Shown piece after piece: positions 33,316 to 33,805 of a stretch of DNA of 33,805 nucleotides. How positions within the stretch are numbered: position 1 is the stretch's first letter; the number at the start of each line of letters is the position of its first letter. Under the pieces are notes generated by a model. The model was given only the letters and a program-made list of their open reading frames with translations, was not told where the DNA came from and ran no database searches. Source of the DNA: Flavobacteriales bacterium (GTDB lineage: Bacteria > Bacteroidota > Bacteroidia > Flavobacteriales > BACL11). The stretch is taken from the NCBI GenBank assembly GCA_014239655.1, contig JAAZYM010000020.1, positions 1-33,805 of the forward strand, written 5' to 3'. The translations under genes and the position numbers were made by a program.

Positions 33316-33805
33316 TATTTTTTGCTTGAATTAAACAATAATTCTTTTTCATCTTTATTTAAGCTGTTATATCCTGATTTTGATATTTTTTCCAAAACTA
33401 AGTCTATATTTCTCTGATTATCTGTTTTATTTTTTTGTTTTGGATTTATTTTTTTAACAGGGCGAAAGATATTTATAAAAAATTTAATTAGTGAGTTATC
33501 TTTGTTGTTTCTTTTCTGATTTATTTGTTTAATATAGATATATCCAAACAAGGCTCCACCTAAATGGGCAATATGACCACCTGCGTTTCCTTTTGGAATA
33601 CTAAGAAGATCAAGAATTATAAAAAATAGAGCAATGTATTTTAATTTTACAAAACCAATTAGAGGGATGTTGATTTTATAATTTGGTATATAAGTGGCTA
33701 GTGCAAAAACTATTGCAAGAACTGAAGCTGAAGCTCCTAGTGCCATTGCGTTTTTATTATACAAGATTAATGCTGGCAGATAATTAAATGCAATGATAAA
33801 TAATA
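33315..33805 (-). CDS. Rhomboid family intramembrane protease, 3' part (cut by window end)
   Basis: C-terminal portion of a rhomboid serine protease; the frame is open to the window end, beyond the TTG at 33764. The catalytic serine is in ALGASASV and the catalytic histidine in GGHIAHLGGALFGY, each in a hydrophobic helix. The cytosolic tail ends with an acidic/basic helical element (IDLVLEKISKSGYNSLNKDE) like the DUF6576 domain found at the end of many Bacteroidota rhomboids. The stop overlaps the phosphatase-family start by one base. The N-terminal helices lie outside the window. Confidence 0.9.
   Translation of the reverse strand, partial: LFIIAFNYLPALILYNKNAMALGASASVLAIVFALATYIPNYKINIPLIGFVKLKYIALFFIILDLLSIPKGNAGGHIAHLGGALFGYIYIKQINQKRNNKDNSLIKFFINIFRPVKKINPKQKNKTDNQRNIDLVLEKISKSGYNSLNKDEKELLFNSSKK

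Noticed and set aside
1-33805. tRNA, rRNA, CRISPR array, insertion sequence, prophage or parS
   Set aside because: No cloverleaf, repeat-spacer pattern, transposase, phage module or parS palindrome was found on either strand.

Overview
The window is a compact, strongly AT-rich stretch of chromosome from a member of the Bacteroidota, most likely the Flavobacteriia and probably a marine or host-free small-genome lineage. The evidence is gene content (a C25 gingipain-type protease with a type IX secretion sorting tail, a PUR/DUF3276 protein, DUF5683, a WbqC-like protein, a Bacteroidota-type NusB with a long N-terminal extension, a rhomboid with a DUF6576-like tail) and Bacteroidota-style promoters (-7 TAnnTTTG, sometimes with TTTG at -33). 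Nearly all DNA is coding, the longest gap is about 150 bp, and neighbouring genes often touch or overlap. No tRNA, rRNA, CRISPR array, insertion sequence or prophage was seen.

Layout. 1-8294 (+): the 3' part of argS, a voltage-gated-type K+ channel with a C-terminal zinc ribbon, and an overlapping addA/addB-like helicase-nuclease pair for double-strand-break repair. 8352-12214 (+): a large secreted C25 protease overlapping ruvX by one base. 12203-14980 (-): uvrA, convergent with and overlapping ruvX. 15132-18537 (+): an ECF-like sigma factor, a 57-residue conserved-looking small protein, recA, a TPR lipoprotein and a YqeY-like protein. 27091-18543 (-): one long, nearly gapless run of parA, parB, DUF5683, dapB, lepB, wbqC-like, a 63-aa membrane protein, thrS, infC, rpmI, rplT and an unidentified 134-aa gene. 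29356-27221 (-): an ABC exporter and a PUR-domain protein. 29489-32329 (+): leucine dehydrogenase, nusB, a DUF1573 lipoprotein and yajC. 33805-32332 (-): a rhomboid protease (cut by the window edge) and a membrane-anchored endonuclease/exonuclease/phosphatase protein.

Themes. DNA repair and recombination genes are concentrated in the left half (addA, addB, ruvX, uvrA, recA) and chromosome segregation, lysine/cell-wall precursor synthesis, protein export and translation share the long minus-strand run. This is mostly a core-genome region and I do not see a convincing new multi-gene system. The points most worth following are: infC, which has no ATG, GTG or TTG start and apparently begins at ATT inside the end of thrS; a structured rpmI-rplT spacer that may be a ribosomal-protein autoregulatory element; the AddB-like protein that lacks the last cysteine of the family's iron-sulfur signature; the unidentified 134-aa gene closing the ribosomal operon; and the small protein between the sigma factor and recA.
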